Assembly: GCA_973895155.1 (NCBI GenBank)
Contig: OZ316896.1
Span: 13,392,001 to 13,456,000, forward strand
DNA from: Marsupella aquatica
Lineage: Eukaryota > Marchantiophyta
Length of the DNA stretch: 64,000 bases
Direction: 5' to 3'
Shown: positions 11,297 to 22,750 of the stretch, in pieces
Layout of the letters: the number at the start of each line of letters is the position of its first letter
Numbering within the stretch: the first letter of the stretch is position 1
Translations under genes and position numbers: made by a program
The notes under the pieces: generated by a model
Told to the model about the DNA's origin: nothing
Databases searched by the model: none
The model's input: the letters and a program-made list of their open reading frames with translations, nothing else

Positions 11297-11754
11297 ATGG
11301 GGAGACTAGTTTTGCAAGATCTTGAAGGTGACATAGACCGTTGCAAGCACTGCCACATCCACTTGGCCAAACGTGGTGAATTGATCACCACTTTCAGTGG
11401 GACTTCCAGTGCCAGGCATGGGTTGGGCTGCCTATTCAATGAAGTGGTGAATTGATCACCACTTTCAGTGGGACTTCCAGTGCCAGGCATGGGTTGGGCT
11501 GCCTATTCAATGAAGTGGTGAATGTTTATTTTGGTCAGCCAGAAGAACGCTTCATCAACAATATACATTACTCTGGGCCTGACGTTATTTGCAACTCTTG
11601 TGACCGAGTTTTGGGTTGGAAATGTGAAGTGGTCCATGTCGAGGCTGAGAAGTACAAAGAGGGGAAGTTCATTATTCTAAAGAATCAGATCGAACGTTTA
11701 ATTATACCAACACCCCAACCAACACAGGAGGTAGGCCAGAACTCCACTAACTGA
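11297..11754 (+). pseudogene. Yippee-like zinc-binding protein gene, broken by 71-bp duplication
   Basis: The translation from ATG 11297 begins MGRLVLQDLEG and carries the first Yippee metal-binding pair CKHC, followed by HLAKRGELIT and ARHGLGCLFNEVVN. It hits a TGA at 11453-11455. The frame resumes after 11515 with VYFGQPEERF, the second pair CNSC, then VLGWKCE and KYKEGKFI, ending at TGA 11752-11754. The break is caused by an exact tandem duplication: 11373-11443 is repeated at 11444-11514. Without one copy the frame would run through 128 codons, the usual size of Yippee proteins. All four zinc-ligand cysteines are present. Yippee proteins are small conserved zinc-binding proteins related to the cereblon/CULT fold; their plant role is not settled. 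The duplication may be a real recent mutation, one allele, or an assembly error. No canonical GT-AG splice could remove exactly one copy. Confidence 0.85.
11373..11514 (+). repeat. perfect 71-bp tandem duplication inside Yippee gene
   Basis: Two identical 71-base units start at 11373 and 11444, and the first bases of a third (GTGGTGAAT) start at 11515. I found no mismatch between the units. 71 is not a multiple of three, so the reading frame is lost. Confidence 0.95.
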
Positions 11755-12016
11755 AGGAGCTGGATTGACGAGAACTTCATGCCTGGATGATGGGAGGTAC
11801 AATCGACGGTGAAGTGATGACAGGTGACCTGAAGGTGGGAGCGAACGAATCGATCTTCAATCGAGCTTAGCATAACTGAAGGCTTTGAGATATGGGCTTG
11901 AAGGAATTCAAGCATCTTCAGAAGCTAGGCACATGAGACTTTCAATTGTAGATGGCACGCCGTACGTCTTTGTATGTAGCTGACATGCGTATTAGCACTA
12001 TGGATGTGCTGATAGA

Positions 12017-12133
12017 AAACTGAAGTCATTTGAAGTTTCATGCTCTTACGCATTGAAACACGCTAATAATTGTTGAAACTGGAGCCATTTGAAGTTTGAT
12101 GCTCCTGCGCATTGACACACGTTAATAATTGTC
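12017..12133 (+). repeat. 58-bp tandem duplication
   Basis: AAACTGRAGYCATTTGAAGTTT...GCATTGAMACACGYTAATAATTGT occurs at about 12017-12074 and again at 12075-12133, with few substitutions. Confidence 0.85.
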
Positions 12134-12149
12134 TTTTGTTTCAATACTT

Positions 12150-12404
12150 TACATTTCATGCTTCTTTTGTTTACTTGGGTGAAGCACCTCAGGGAGGCCT
12201 TCACATTTCATATATGCTTCTTCTGTTTACTGGGTAAAGCACGGGGGCCTTCACATTTCATGCTTCTTCTCTTTACTGCGTGATGCACCTCACTCAGGGA
12301 GGCCTTCACATTTCATGCTTCTTGTTTACTGGGTGAAGCACCTCAGGGAGGCCTTCACATTTCATGCTTCTTTTGTTTACTGGGTAAAGCACCTCAGGGA
12401 GGCT
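12150..12404 (+). repeat. 50-55-bp tandem repeat, 5 copies
   Basis: The unit CACATTTCATGCTTCTTTTG plus TTTACTGGGTGAAGCACCTC and AGGGAGGCCTT starts at about 12150, 12202, 12252, 12307 and 12357, with small indels. It lies about 400 bases downstream of the Yippee stop codon. Confidence 0.9.
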
Positions 12405-15400
12405 TTCTTGCAGTTTGAGCCTGTATTCTTAACGTGAGTCGCTGAAGCTGGGTTCGAAAACGTTAACTCGCCCTGAATTCGAGTGAAAATGATGGTCAAG
12501 TCACTCGGGATTGACCACTTTACAGAAAGCTCTAATGGCCCCCAACTTATTGTAAAGCCACACTCAGTGAGAGGCCTTCCAGCTCCCAAGGCCGCGCCCT
12601 CGCTCAAGCCCGCTGTTTCGAAAATTGGGAACACGAAAACAGTCTTTTATCCTGTCACGGTGTTGTCATGGTGTTCAGTCCCCAAGCTTGATTTCTTCTC
12701 TTCCTGACGTTCTCAAGCGGCAGCCGCATGAGTAAATTCCGGATACAAACACCTGCAATCGTTCTCCGTGCACGGTAACACTCCGATCCCGGTTGTACCG
12801 CCGTCAAACACCAATTATAAAGGATTTGATCCTAGTGATTATTTCAAGGATTGGTCAGTTCAAGTTACGTGACGCCACGGGTTACAGAACCGTCTGTCAA
12901 GGCTCCCTGAACGCTCGCGCTTTGGGAATCGGCATTTAGCAAGGAGTACATCAGGTTAACGATTACGTTCGAAAATTTGCTCTCAGATTACAAAGGAAAC
13001 CATGTCTACTATCGTGATCTCATGTTCACCGTGCCCCAAACGAAGGGGAGAAGTTTTCCATGGTGAAACCCAAATCCTCGATACTGTTTTGGAAAGTAGA
13101 CACAGTCTGAGAACACCCACGTCAGTTGCATGTGTAATGTCGCTCACCGGACAACACAAAGCAGTTCTGATTGAGAATCGTGGGATTGTATCGAGTTGTT
13201 CACGAGGAAAATCAACCCCGAGCATCTTTAACTGTAAAAAATGTGTTTGAATGTAAGCTTAGGAAATTAAAGTAGAAACCAAGGTTGAACGACGATTTTT
13301 GGAACAAACCCAAAACAGGACCCAAAAAGTTATTTGCTTTGCTTTGGTTTTTTTCCCTCAAATTGATGGATTAGTGTTTCCTTTAATTGAACAGAACTAA
13401 TAGTCAATTAAAGCATTAGATTTCGTCCACTGCCCACGGTTGAGACTCTGAGCTTTGCAATTGTCTGGGTTGAAAGGATTATATTAAGCTAATATATCAC
13501 CAGGTGCTTTACCACTCATCCTCAGGCTTAGGATTCATCTGAACGTGCATTTCACCATAATTGGCACCAAACAGTAGAGTTTTGTTTATCCACTTAACAG
13601 GCTTACCAGTTCCTCGCTATATGTTTTGTGTGATCCAAACGTTATTAACTAAACCCAATCATATCTACACCGATGCCGTGGCAGGTTTCAACTGCCTGGT
13701 GTCCACGTTGGCCGGAGCGGCAAAGTCTAACGAATTTACAGCTTGGGTGAGACATATCCTCTCACTGTTTGGGGAATGCATTTCAGAAAGGTGCTTTTGC
13801 CCAATCCTAGAATGACGGCCAAAAGTAACTGAAGATTGATATCCTTCCATCTCCTCAATGGCGTTGTCGAATTAATGTCATTTCGACTACGGCCCTGACC
13901 AACTCCCAACCAAGTTCTCAAGCAACCCAGTCATTCATCTACTTCCTTGACCGGCGCTCTTGTCTCGTCTTTTCTGTCTCTTTCGTTTAGCAAGCTCAAT
14001 AATCAACCGATTCATCCCTTCACCTAGCATTATTTAATAAACAATCAGACGTTTCATCCGACCACCGGTAACTGTATCTTGACGTGCAATTTACCGCCAT
14101 TAGAGGAAGAAGAGGGTACCCTTAGCCCCTGCTTGACTTGACCTGCCTTGCCTTGCCTTGTGAAGATCAGGAGTAGTGTGTGATCGAACTTGATAGACAG
14201 GATTATTCTGGATTGCGTGAGTGTACTTCCGTGTAACCACTGCGATACTTCAGAAGTGAAGTTGGGAAACCAGGAGACTCAAAATAGTAGATCTCTTGAT
14301 CCGGACTTATGGCGGAGTGAGGAAGATGTTCAGTATAATTGTACCTACAGTAGAAGACCTGATAAACTGAAAGTGCAAGCAATCTCAGCAGCATTAGCAA
14401 TGGACTAGCTACGTGGTTGATTGTACATCAGAGGATTTGAACAAGCAATATATTGTACGTGGATGTCTCCTCCCAGTTGGGCTATCGGCTATAATAAGGG
14501 AGACCTCAGTTGCCTATTGTGTTGCATAAGCAAGTTTGGAGAGAGTAGGCATCGATCCAGTACTCACCCCGAATGTACATCTGCAACTTACAGTACCGTT
14601 CCACACGTCTGCGGAGAGCTAGAGACTCTAGGAGAGTGACAGTGATATCCAAGTTAAGGTATGAATCTCGAGGTAGAATGTCAGGAGCAGTGGTTGGCAA
14701 GTTGGATATACGACGGACCAAATTGTGTTCAAAGTTTCAAGTAAGAAAGAATGGAAGGGCTGGAACTGCTTTTGTAATAACTTGGAGATTGGCGAGTTGT
14801 AATTAGTACGACTGCCGACTTTAGTAAAGCTGCAAATTATGTCAGAGGATCGAGAGATCGAAAACGATTTGGTAGATAATTTGGTGACTAGCACGTTGCA
14901 ATTACAATGTACTCTAAGTATTACTGACGACATTGCAAATCTGCAAAGAAGAGGATCGAGGGTTCGACAAACATGTCGTCATAATTTTATTACATGTATT
15001 TGGACTGCTGCTTCGTCCCCAAAACAAATATTGCTCATTGGCGAGCAGCGATTGAGTATTCTAGATAGCCGTCTCCGGCCCACCAGGCAGGGTAACTTGC
15101 ACGGCTTCAGCTACACATGGACATTCGATTCACAACTCCACGACGTTTGATTCTTAGTCAAGGTAATTCATTTGAAAGGCAGCAAATGATGTTTAGAGCT
15201 CTGTGATCGATCAGAAGATGTTAGATGCTGCAGTATTCAGTTGACCATAATCCTAATCTTCTCGACATACTGATGTGATTGCACCTAGCTGCTGAATTCA
15301 AATCTTTCAGTGTCTAGGTGTCAGTATTTCAGAATGTCTATCATGTGAAAACTTCTAAGCAATTTTACGTAATTAGAAATGGTAGATTCCTTTCTAGCTA

Positions 15401-16147
15401 TGTATCCAGATCTTACGAATACTCTTCTAAATTTCTTCTTTACTTGTACAGAAGTCCAGAGGCCAGACACAAGTCTCGAAATATATCATCTACTCATTGA
15501 CGGTTTATCACCATCGTTGTATATACTCTTCAGTCTACAAATGCAGCATTAATTCGTAAACTAAATAATGTATGTATTCACTATCAGCTCCAATAACCCG
15601 CCTCACTCCTTCGATGGGACCGAACGTTCCACATTTTTCCTGTAGTATTGACTGTGTCTTGTGAATGTCTCCGGACCAGTTAACTCGTTTAGTGGCTTCT
15701 AAATCCTTGCAATCGTATATAGTATTAGCGTTAGACGACCTTCTGATTTGCGCAACCCGCAGAGAGAGTCCTAACATCAGGTTGGGACATTAGATGGCAA
15801 CCAAATGAATCCTGACTTCCAATTATGTGCAAATTTATAGGTGAGTGCTGCTTTGGTTTCCTCAGATTCGAGAAGAAATAGACTCAGGATTAAATGAATA
15901 AATTTGAGGTACTCGGCAAGTAGACCACTTGTGAGTAGAATTGAATGCCTTTCCGGAAAGCCTTGAGCAGAAAAAGCACGAGACAAACTGTCTAGAGAAA
16001 AGGTCTGGATTTATAATCTTGTAAGAGGTGCCCTATGAGCTGAACACGGGGCCGAGAAGCTGATTTCTAGTCTAATTGTGACAAAAATTTGTTGACAGAT
16101 TGAATCGTGTGATCAACTACCTGTAAATAGTCTAGTAGACTCGGAAA
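12405..16147. other. intergenic / upstream region of ARM gene
   Basis: No gene could be supported. Small open frames (12483-12707 plus, 13002-13250 plus, 13561-13815 plus, 14190-14408 plus, 14839-15150 plus) show no recognised domain. A short CCTTG tandem run is at about 14149-14162. The distal part is probably promoter and 5' untranslated region of the ARM-repeat gene. A donor-like AAGGTAATTC near 15158-15167 and an acceptor-like GTTGACAG near 16093-16100 could bound a 5'-UTR intron, but this is a guess without RNA data. Confidence 0.35.
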
Positions 16148-19100
16148 ATGAATATGACCGGGAGGGCAAGAAATGAAGACCAATCTAGTATATCAATTAA
16201 CGTCGACGCTGCAGTCGATCGTCCTCCAAAGCAGAAGATGAAACTGGATGAGGACAGGTCTAAGAGTCCGACATCGAGCGACACTACAAAGCTAAGTTCG
16301 CCGCAGAGGTGGTCTCTGGGTATGGACAGGCCTGAAAGACTTTCGAGCGAGACTACGAGGCTGGAGACAGACAAGTCTGTGGGTTCTGGCATCCTGGATT
16401 TCTACCCGTCGTCCAGCATGAAAACGGTCAAGATTGGCGAATTCGAGGACGAGACTGTAGCGTGTCACAGCCAGCTCCAGTTGGAGCAGTCATACGGACT
16501 AGACCCACTGGCGATTTTCAAAAAGGTGACCGAGGACGAAATTAAAAAGAGGGCGCCGGAGCAGAATATCACACTTTTCGCATTGAGACTGGCACTAATC
16601 GAGAAGTCGGCGAGCGGGATCGGTACGCTCTCTTTCATCTGGGCCAGCACTATCCTTTTGGGTGGCTTTGCATCCAATCTGAACCCAGTGGATTTCATAG
16701 TGATCACGCTGATACTCGTCACGGAGGGAACCAGGATTTTCACCCGTAGCAGGGAGCTCGAATGGCAGCACCTGGCATCCAAATCCACGGAAAAATCACT
16801 CACTCACGAATCCGAGAGAAGCTTGAAGGTCCCCGAAAACTGTGGTGGTGGAGAATTTACGAAATTCGGAGGAGCCAGCTCAAAGCCCGAAGAGGAGCCC
16901 ATTCCATCATCGGAACCACCAGGAATAAACTTAGAACGGGCTCCCAAAGCTTCGTACAAACACACCACGTTTGCAGTCTCAGATGAGGACCTCGAGAGCT
17001 GTCAGATTAGTAATGCAGGCTATAACATTCAGCACACCCCGCACCTGGTTCCAACAGGCAAGACTCCAGGTGAAAAGAAATCGACGAGCAATGACATTAC
17101 AGACTTCGAACTCGAGAAGACGGTGCTCGGCACAGCCGATGCGAAGAACATCAAACGAACGTGGAGCGGCAGATTAGTGCCCATATTGCCTGGCCGGTGC
17201 AGCTCTATCATCTCAACGAGGGGAGTCAGTGCCATCCTGTATTGGATCCAGATCACCTCAGCAGCAATATGTCTGGCTCTCTCAATCTGGAGACTGACGC
17301 AACAAGAATACAATCCGCCTGCAGTTCCCAAACAGGATACTCCAGTAAATCTTTACACGTCGTTGAATATCTTCTACACCCTCGCGCTCACGGAAGCTCT
17401 TCTGTTCCTGCTGGAGCGAGTCTACTGGGAGTACAAGATGAATTACGAAAAGCTGGTGCTGCAAGTGAGCAAGAAAGCGGATTTGGGAGGAGGAAATCAG
17501 GAAATGATGAAGCAGTTCTTCTACGAGGTTTACAAGAAATGCATTGATGGAAGCGTGTTCGACGGGCTATCTATGGACATTGTCGAGTACAGCTTGACGT
17601 TGCTCCAATCAGACAACTCGTTCGAACAGCTGAATGGCCTTAAAATGCTATGGAAGATCGTGGATCGATACGATGGCTTTTCTTTGGATGCGTTGAGACG
17701 GACGGGGACTGCACCCGGAGTGATCGAAAGGTTGGTGGAGATGTTGTCGTGGCGTGGAACCCTCGGTGGAACCGATCAGGACGAGATTCGCCTGGCAGTT
17801 GCGGCATTCATATGTCGGCTGGTGCGGTACAACAAGAACTGCTTTAGAGTCGCGGCAGTGCCCGGGGCCATGGAGGGGATTCTTTCTCTTCTCAGACCGC
17901 ATGAGCAAGATCACATGATTCCTAGACTGGATATCCCGACAGATCTACTCTCCTCAAAACGAGCAATGATCGCTCTTCGCTTAGATGGGTTGCGCATCCT
18001 CGTCGCTCTAGCAAGGGATCCGGTGAACTTGCTGAAGATTGGCGAGACACGGGGGCTCGTTCCCATCCTTGTGGCATTCATCGCAGTCAAAGACCTTCAT
18101 GCATTCAGAGAAATGGGAGGCTCCGAACTGAAAACATTCAAAAAGGTCCTGCGACTACTAAAAATGTTGTCGGCGGCACGGAACGCGAGCGGGACTATAC
18201 TCCGGCCCATGATTGTCAGGGTGGTATTTGCCATCGCCAGCATGAGGGACATTCTCGAGTTTGGAGACTATCATCCACAACTTCAGTGGATGGCAATCGA
18301 GATCCTCAGTAACTTGACATTGGACGACAACATTAGGAGATCAATTGGGAGTACGGGTGGTGTCATCCGGAACTTATTCACGCTGTATGGCAGAAACCTG
18401 GACTTGTCAAAAACTCTTTTCCTCTCAGAAAAGGACAAGAGAGCAGAGAAGACAGTTTCGAAAAGAGCTGGGGATGCCCTTAACCTCCTGGCGACTATGT
18501 GCAGGAAGAATTGCTTGCGAATGATGGATCTCCAGGATGGAAACGGCAAAAAACTTTTCATTCCAACTCTATTGACAATGTTGAACGAGTACAGAGAGCA
18601 CACCATCTGCGCTGCCAAAATCCTTCGAAGCCTAATGGAGTATGGCAACTGTTCTCAGAAGCGAGCGATTGCAGTATGCGTTGTGAGAGTCGTGAGGCTT
18701 ACCATGGGAAGCTCGAGCCCAAGAATGCAGGAGGCTGTACTCGGTCTTGCGTCCCGAGTGTTCACTATCCTCGAACAGCGAACCTACGACCAGGCTTTTG
18801 AGAACGTGGATCGGACTGAGCTCGTTCGGACTCTCCTCAAAAATCTGGAGTACAATCCCCTTGGATCCTACAGGTTGCCGAGGATTCGTCGTCACAGCAT
18901 TGAGTCAATACTGGCTCTTGTCAATCGAGACCCCAGCTTCTTCGCAGAGTTCATGAGCGATGGCTTGCTGGAGAAAAAGCTAATGCAGATGTTGGACACC
19001 GTCTGTGAAGCCGAGGACTTCGTAATCTTCTCTGGAGCTGAGGGACTCAACAGACACTCCATCACGATGGAAGATCTCGTCCAACAATCTATCCACGAGG

Positions 19101-19183
19101 TCCGAATTCTTGATCGAGAACGAGAAGAGATTCCATCCAAACCCGTAGAACTTGGTATTAAACAAGTTCCTAAATTACATTAG
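16148..19183 (+). CDS. membrane-anchored ARM-repeat superfamily protein
   Basis: Uninterrupted 1011-codon frame starting MNMTGRARNEDQ. Residues 1-130 are polar and serine-rich, likely disordered. Two hydrophobic segments follow at about 158-178 and 180-198, then a polar linker, then two more at about 360-383 and 403-424. From about 450 to 980 the protein is made of helical ARM-like repeats (for example ILSNLTLDDNIRRSIGSTGG). The block LALIEKSASGIGTLSFIWAS and the EGTRIF..SRELEWQH motif are what I recall from a plant-specific family of ARM-repeat membrane proteins in Arabidopsis (AT5G18980 / AT4G14280 type); this is from memory, not a search. Function is unknown; the architecture suggests a membrane-anchored scaffold. 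The coding region has no intron. I chose the first ATG of the frame; a second Met at codon 3 is equally possible. Confidence 0.9.
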   Translation: MNMTGRARNEDQSSISINVDAAVDRPPKQKMKLDEDRSKSPTSSDTTKLSSPQRWSLGMDRPERLSSETTRLETDKSVGSGILDFYPSSSMKTVKIGEFEDETVACHSQLQLEQSYGLDPLAIFKKVTEDEIKKRAPEQNITLFALRLALIEKSASGIGTLSFIWASTILLGGFASNLNPVDFIVITLILVTEGTRIFTRSRELEWQHLASKSTEKSLTHESERSLKVPENCGGGEFTKFGGASSKPEEEPIPSSEPPGINLERAPKASYKHTTFAVSDEDLESCQISNAGYNIQHTPHLVPTGKTPGEKKSTSNDITDFELEKTVLGTADAKNIKRTWSGRLVPILPGRCSSIISTRGVSAILYWIQITSAAICLALSIWRLTQQEYNPPAVPKQDTPVNLYTSLNIFYTLALTEALLFLLERVYWEYKMNYEKLVLQVSKKADLGGGNQEMMKQFFYEVYKKCIDGSVFDGLSMDIVEYSLTLLQSDNSFEQLNGLKMLWKIVDRYDGFSLDALRRTGTAPGVIERLVEMLSWRGTLGGTDQDEIRLAVAAFICRLVRYNKNCFRVAAVPGAMEGILSLLRPHEQDHMIPRLDIPTDLLSSKRAMIALRLDGLRILVALARDPVNLLKIGETRGLVPILVAFIAVKDLHAFREMGGSELKTFKKVLRLLKMLSAARNASGTILRPMIVRVVFAIASMRDILEFGDYHPQLQWMAIEILSNLTLDDNIRRSIGSTGGVIRNLFTLYGRNLDLSKTLFLSEKDKRAEKTVSKRAGDALNLLATMCRKNCLRMMDLQDGNGKKLFIPTLLTMLNEYREHTICAAKILRSLMEYGNCSQKRAIAVCVVRVVRLTMGSSSPRMQEAVLGLASRVFTILEQRTYDQAFENVDRTELVRTLLKNLEYNPLGSYRLPRIRRHSIESILALVNRDPSFFAEFMSDGLLEKKLMQMLDTVCEAEDFVIFSGAEGLNRHSITMEDLVQQSIHEVRILDREREEIPSKPVELGIKQVPKLH

Positions 19184-19995
19184 CCAAATGTAAATTTCTT
19201 CCCCTCTAGTTCCGTGAGGGTTGTGTGATCTCTTTTGGTTGAAGAATGTAACATAGCGTCCTCTTAGTTGTAGCAGTCTGCTCTTATCCGCCCCCACAAC
19301 AGATTAGGTCCTTTCAGCGCTTCGTATACTTCTGTATAATGTTAATTTCAAATTTAGAGCTAGATTTTAGGCTGTCCACGATATGGAGCAGACACAGTGA
19401 ATTAGCTTCTCACAGTTTTTTTGTGGATAGTCACCCGGCGCCCCATATTCATAAATTCCTATGCCATAAGCTTGAGCTTGGAATGATAAGGGGTATCAGC
19501 ATAGTTCTTGCATCATTCAATATATAGGCTTTGGTGCTTTGCATACCACTCTGTCTCCAGGAACTATCGATGATACATCCATCACTCAAGTTCAGAGTCA
19601 TTCATACTAATTATTAACTTCAAATCTTCGTGCAGTGTCCTAGGCTTATTTACTAACCCTAGTCATTGACGAGCTTGATAACCATTCTCAAATCGCATTC
19701 AGAAAGCCAATGAGGCTAGAGAGAAATACAGAACTCGAGTCACTAATGTTTAGTGCTGGTTCAGGGTCTTGTCCAGCAGACCGAGGGGTCCTTCTGGCCA
19801 AACGAGGAATTTTAGAACTGGACCTTGTATCTGTGAGTGCATCCATTTTGCAAAGGTGACAACATTATGCTTCCCGTGGATGTGACCTCTGATCAGAAGT
19901 GAACCCATGCATATATCTTGTGTGCAGTCTGTGTCATTTTCTTCTCGAAACCAATATTTGTTTGTCAATAAACATATGAAGAACATAAAGACTGG
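19184..19995. other. 3' flank of ARM gene and intergenic DNA
   Basis: Likely 3' untranslated region over the first 150-300 bases, T-rich, without a canonical AATAAA; ATAATG near 19336 is the nearest variant. The rest shows no gene. Confidence 0.4.
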
Positions 19996-20171
19996 CACTT
20001 TTTTGAGTACATATGAGTTTCCCTTGAAATAATACACTCTTGGACACCGAACACAACGTCAATAAATACACTTTTTGAGTGCATGTGAATTTCCCTTGAA
20101 ACGTGTGAAGGTTTTCCCTTGTGAAGTGTTCTCTTCTGTGTCTGGTCTCGATGTCTTCCCGACTGCACTTT

Positions 20172-20372
20172 CTTCTCGTAGGGCTAGTTTTTAGCTCTTT
20201 ACTCTTTACTGTAAAGTGCAGCGGGTGTAAGGCAGTCTGTTGCCCAACATGTGAAGGGCTTCCCTGACTGCACTTTCGTTCTTCTCGTAGGGCTAGTTTT
20301 TAGCTCTTTACTGTAAAGTGCAGCGGGTGTAAGGCAGTCTGTTGCCCAACATGTGAAGGGTTTCCCTTGCAC
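20172..20372 (+). repeat. 110-bp tandem duplication
   Basis: GTAGGGCTAGTTTTTAGCTC starts at 20178 and again at 20288 and continues nearly identically through GTTGCCCAACATGTGAAGGG. The first copy carries an extra ACTCTTT. Confidence 0.9.
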
Positions 20373-20484
20373 CGCTTTTCTTGTCACTCTGGCTTCTTCT
20401 GGCAGCGCCTGTGTCCTTTCAAACTGGTTTTAAGGCAGCAGCACCTTGTCTTAAGCAGTATGTGTGTTGTGCTGGGGATAGAGC

Positions 20485-20556
20485 ATTCAGTCTTTTGCAA
20501 ATGAATCAATCAACGGATGCATTCAGTCTTTTGCAAATGAATCAATCAACGGATGT
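20485..20556 (+). repeat. perfect 36-bp tandem duplication
   Basis: ATTCAGTCTTTTGCAAATGA plus ATCAATCAACGGATG(C) starts at 20485 and again at 20521, with no mismatch seen. Confidence 0.95.
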
Positions 20557-20935
20557 GAGTGCAATGCTTGCACTCTTCCACAGATACTCTGTATGATTTA
20601 CGAATGTGTCAAATCTTGTAACAGTGTCTCATATTTGTTCTCCAAGCTATAGATCACAAAACCACACTGACTATAGGAATGAAAACTTGAAGACTGCTGC
20701 ATTTGAAGTACATGTGAGTTTCCCTTGAAACAGTAGACTCTTTGACAGCATACACAACGTGTAGTTAACAATCAGGGTTGGCATGCTTTGAATGATGGCT
20801 TACGAATATTGTCACTGTATGATCTAATGTTGGACACAAAATCCATCTTCAGACTCTCTAGCTAGGATGTGACTGACAGCGGGTGATCATCCGCAAGTTT
20901 TGGGAATGGTATGTCTAATAAATGTCTGGCTCCAG

Positions 20936-21213
20936 TGGACGGACTTATTGGACTTCAGATCTAGTTCAAGACCTCGTCCGCTCGAGGTTTAAGTGTCGGT
21001 GATAGATCGTCGGTTTCCGTATTTCCAGATTTTGGGACAGCCTTGTTGGACTTGGACCTAGTTCAAGCTCCCGTCCAGTCAAGGTTTCTTATTTGTGATA
21101 TGGTCGATTTTCGCATCTCCAGGTTTTGGCACAGATTTGTTGGAGTTGGACAGCTCAAGCCCTCTTTCACTCAAGATGTCTTTACTTGTGGTCGGTTTTC
21201 GGATTCAGGTCTT
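20936..21213 (+). repeat. tandem repeat of about 87-98 bp, 3 copies
   Basis: Units start near 20936, 21034 and 21128. Each has (G)GGACAG..TTGTTGGACTTGG, a CTCAAG/TTCAAG segment, then GGTCGRTTTTCG..TTCCAGRTTTT. The third is shortened. Diverged, therefore older than the perfect duplications nearby. Confidence 0.8.
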
Positions 21214-21329
21214 GGGACGGCGAACAGAAATTACGTGGACTCTCGGAGTAGAGAATTGTATTTTGGAGACGTCCTGGTTAGAGTTCAATGAAAGCGGCCT
21301 CGCTCTCCCCAGAAAAAGGGAACTCGGAT

Positions 21330-22740
21330 ATTTTTAGTTGTATCTCTACGAGTGTGCTTTGGCTGACTCCATGGTTTTCCAGATCCAATTTCGAGGCTGA
21401 GAGTGGCAAACACGAAACTCTAGAGCTATTTACTTTCCGTTTCGAGCCTGAGAGTAATTTCGAACAAAACCACTCTTGAGGTGCCCACCTTAATTGATAC
21501 AACGTTTCGAGGTCTCATCAGTTTGAGTGCATTTCCTCGCACTACTAGTGACAATACTCATGAGCAGTTCAGTTTTCAGGTGCGAGAAACACGTTCAAAA
21601 CGTTGAAACGATGTGCGCAAATTTGTGAAGATAATCCAACTCTGAGAACGGACCACCAAAGAGACCAGACAAATGACAAATCGGTTACTCAGATTCCTTC
21701 CGGGCAAAATCTTTCTTCAAATAAGACTACAGTTGACAAGTAGAGGATGGAGGCTTCTTATCAAGAATCCATTTCTCCCAATCCTATCAACGATATGCTC
21801 CACATCAAACATCCACAGGAAAAAGAACAATGAAGACGATAGATATAGCCTTTCAAAACTGATTTCAAGCCTACGCCCGGTACAGAGATGTCATGCTTTA
21901 GAATGCTAGGACCACTTCATTGGTGGAGCTGCATCTAAGAGCGGGAAATTGAAGTAAACGTCCTATCAATTTGTTCACTCGTGAGCAAACTGACTAACTT
22001 TCTACTATCCTCGTGAGAAGGGCTTCAACTTGAAGAGACACCTGCCTCAGTATTTGGTATCCAGAGGTCAAGACTTAGTTCTGGACTGAATTGTGAGCTG
22101 CCACCAATACCAGGTCCAGATAACAGTAGAAGTCCTGGCAGCTCTATCGAAACTGGGGGACTCATACGGTTACAATTGTTCACCTTAAGTGCATTGCAAG
22201 TTATGGATACTGTACAAGGTTTACATGGGTGAGCCGGCGTCATGTGATTTGATCTGCCGGACCGGTTAGTGGTACAGAAAACCCAGCCACCCTACCCTTC
22301 CTACTGCTGTCTCTTCGTTGGCAACCAAAGCTGGAAAGAGGTTCTACTCGTTATCACACTCGGGGTACGTATACTCCTCCAGTTCCAATCGTGAATTGGT
22401 AAGCCTGCGTACAGCTGTGCCTCTTGCACCCCCAAGGTCTGACATTCAACCTCCTTGTTTGCCACTCCCTCCGCCATCTCGCCTCTCTGAAGGAATAATC
22501 ATTTCAGATCCCTACGAGAATTCTTGGCTGCCGACAGTTCAGAGCACAGGATGTTCCTGTCTATTGCATTCCACTCAATATGCTGACCTGCTGGATTTCA
22601 ACTTCGCTTGGTCAGCTCTACTAACAGCTCTAACCTGTTTACTTCTACCTGTTTCCTTCATCCAAGCTAATTTTAACCCGCGAGCGAATCCCGCTACCCT
22701 TCTCCTGATGCATTCTACACATGGATCTAACTGGTTAAAG
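21330..22740. other. intergenic / 3' flank of ROPGAP gene
   Basis: No gene supported. A 141-residue plus-strand open frame at 22318-22743 overlaps what is probably the 3' untranslated region of the minus-strand ROPGAP gene and has no recognised domain. Confidence 0.45.
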
Positions 22741-22750
22741 TAAGCTAGGT

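Larger units (their letters stand above)
19999..20762. repeat. repeated GTTTCCCTTGAAA module, three copies
   Basis: A module with GTACATATGAGTTTCCCTTG followed by ACTCT...ACACAACGT occurs at about 20009-20060 and 20709-20762; a shortened third version is at about 20075-20115. The copies flank two other tandem duplications, which suggests local segmental duplication. Confidence 0.7.

Noticed and set aside
22318-22743. 141-codon plus-strand frame downstream of ROPGAP
   Set aside because: Lies antisense to the probable 3' untranslated region of ROPGAP, has no recognised domain and no promoter or splice support.
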